Assembly: GCA_001579985.1 (NCBI GenBank)
Contig: LRSR01009958.1
Location: 1-32,101, forward strand
DNA: 32,101 nucleotides
Source: Hypsibius dujardini
Lineage: Eukaryota > Tardigrada > Eutardigrada > Parachela > Hypsibiidae
Direction of reading: 5' to 3'
Below are positions 31,504-32,101 of this stretch, piece after piece. The first letter of the stretch is position 1, and every line of letters begins with the position of its first letter. The notes beneath the pieces were generated by a model. It was not told the origin of the DNA, did no database searches, and saw only the letters and a list, made by a program, of their open reading frames with translations. The position numbers were made by a program, and so were the translations under genes.

Positions 31504-32101
31504 TTTAAAACAAGACCAATTTGAGGGCGGGGAATGGAATTTCAAACACGTTGCGATTTTGGCAACCGTTCAATCGAAACTGTCACAAATGTATATTCAA
31601 TTACACTAGTATGCTATGCTGTACTCTACTATAATATACCATTACTATACTATACTATACTGTACTATAATATACCATTACTATACTATACTATACTATA
31701 CTAGTATACTATACTCATATTCCAGTACAGAAAGTTACCCATTGGATTGACTGATGTCACTCGCGCATATCGGCACAATCAAATTATTTGCTGAGTACGA
31801 TTTCATTACTGTATATTGTCTGGTTGGTTGGTTGATTTACTGTACTTGATTAGATTTTTGAACCCCTGCCCCACCTCTTTGCCCGACACCCTGGACCCCC
31901 AAACAAACATCTTGATTTTTACTCGCACTGTTTTACGTGTATTCTATTTTTGAATTAGGAGTGCATTATTATATCATTACTCTGTAGATTTGTAGGATAT
32001 TTTATGATAAAAAAAGACCCGAATTTTGCAAGACGCATCGCGCGGAAGTGCGCATCCGAAAGCCATCCGATGGAATGCAAGTGATGTGATCCTCTTAAAG
32101 G
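31504..32101. other. upstream region of the Artemis gene
   Basis: About 600 bases to the window edge. It holds the TATAC-type repeat at 31617-31712, a TTGG/TTGATT run near 31823-31838 and AT-rich sequence. No coding similarity and no clear promoter element was seen. Confidence 0.5.
31617..31712. repeat. ACTAT pentanucleotide repeat inside a 36-bp tandem duplication
   Basis: ACTATACTATAC units recur. The block ACTATAATATACC starting at 31628 appears again at 31664, giving a 36-base higher-order period. Confidence 0.88.

Overview
The window is nuclear DNA of an invertebrate animal. It holds multi-exon genes with GT..AG introns and metazoan families (ELL, an FGD-type RhoGEF, RNF7/RBX2, PDCD2, LEMD3/MAN1, ribosomal protein S6, Artemis). 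There are no operons or ribosome binding sites. The phylum cannot be fixed from this sequence alone. Exon models were built by eye from splice sites, phase continuity and family similarity; every internal junction given keeps the reading frame.

Layout. Positions 1-6068 hold no recognisable coding exon. They are dominated by degenerate CTGT tetranucleotide arrays and are probably the 5' part or long first intron of ELL. ELL (+) is visible from 6069 to 10266, without its most N-terminal exon. Tail to tail with it lies a DH-PH-FYVE RhoGEF gene (-, 16593 to 12124). A divergent promoter region separates that gene from RNF7/RBX2 (+, 17327-17940). RNF7 converges on PDCD2 (-, 20024 to 18186). PDCD2 and LEMD3/MAN1 (+, 21467-24542) are divergent. 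MAN1 converges on RpS6 (-, 28377 to 26076), and a DCLRE1C/Artemis-like nuclease gene (-, 31503 to 28920) lies upstream of RpS6 on the same strand.

The genes do not form one pathway. They are housekeeping functions: transcription elongation, Rho-family GTPase activation at PI3P membranes, cullin-RING ubiquitin ligase, ribosome biogenesis and ribosome structure, inner nuclear membrane, and DNA end processing. Two tetranucleotide repeat families divide the non-coding space. CTGT/CAGA arrays fill introns and spacers at 0.2-14.8 kb and 29.6-30.6 kb. Short TTGA/TCAA runs are the more common type elsewhere.

The most notable items are: (i) an RpS6 with an extra last exon that adds a roughly 100-residue Ala/Lys/Pro-rich, histone-H1-like tail beyond the usual S6-kinase site region; (ii) a perfect 24-bp-arm hairpin in an RpS6 intron; (iii) an imperfect ~84-bp-arm foldback inside the probable MAN1 3' UTR; (iv) a diverged 228-bp tandem duplication in a PDCD2 intron; (v) an FGD-like protein that ends straight after its FYVE finger; and (vi) a 45-nt ELL exon. 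I found no CRISPR array, no intact mobile element and no clearly novel multi-gene system.
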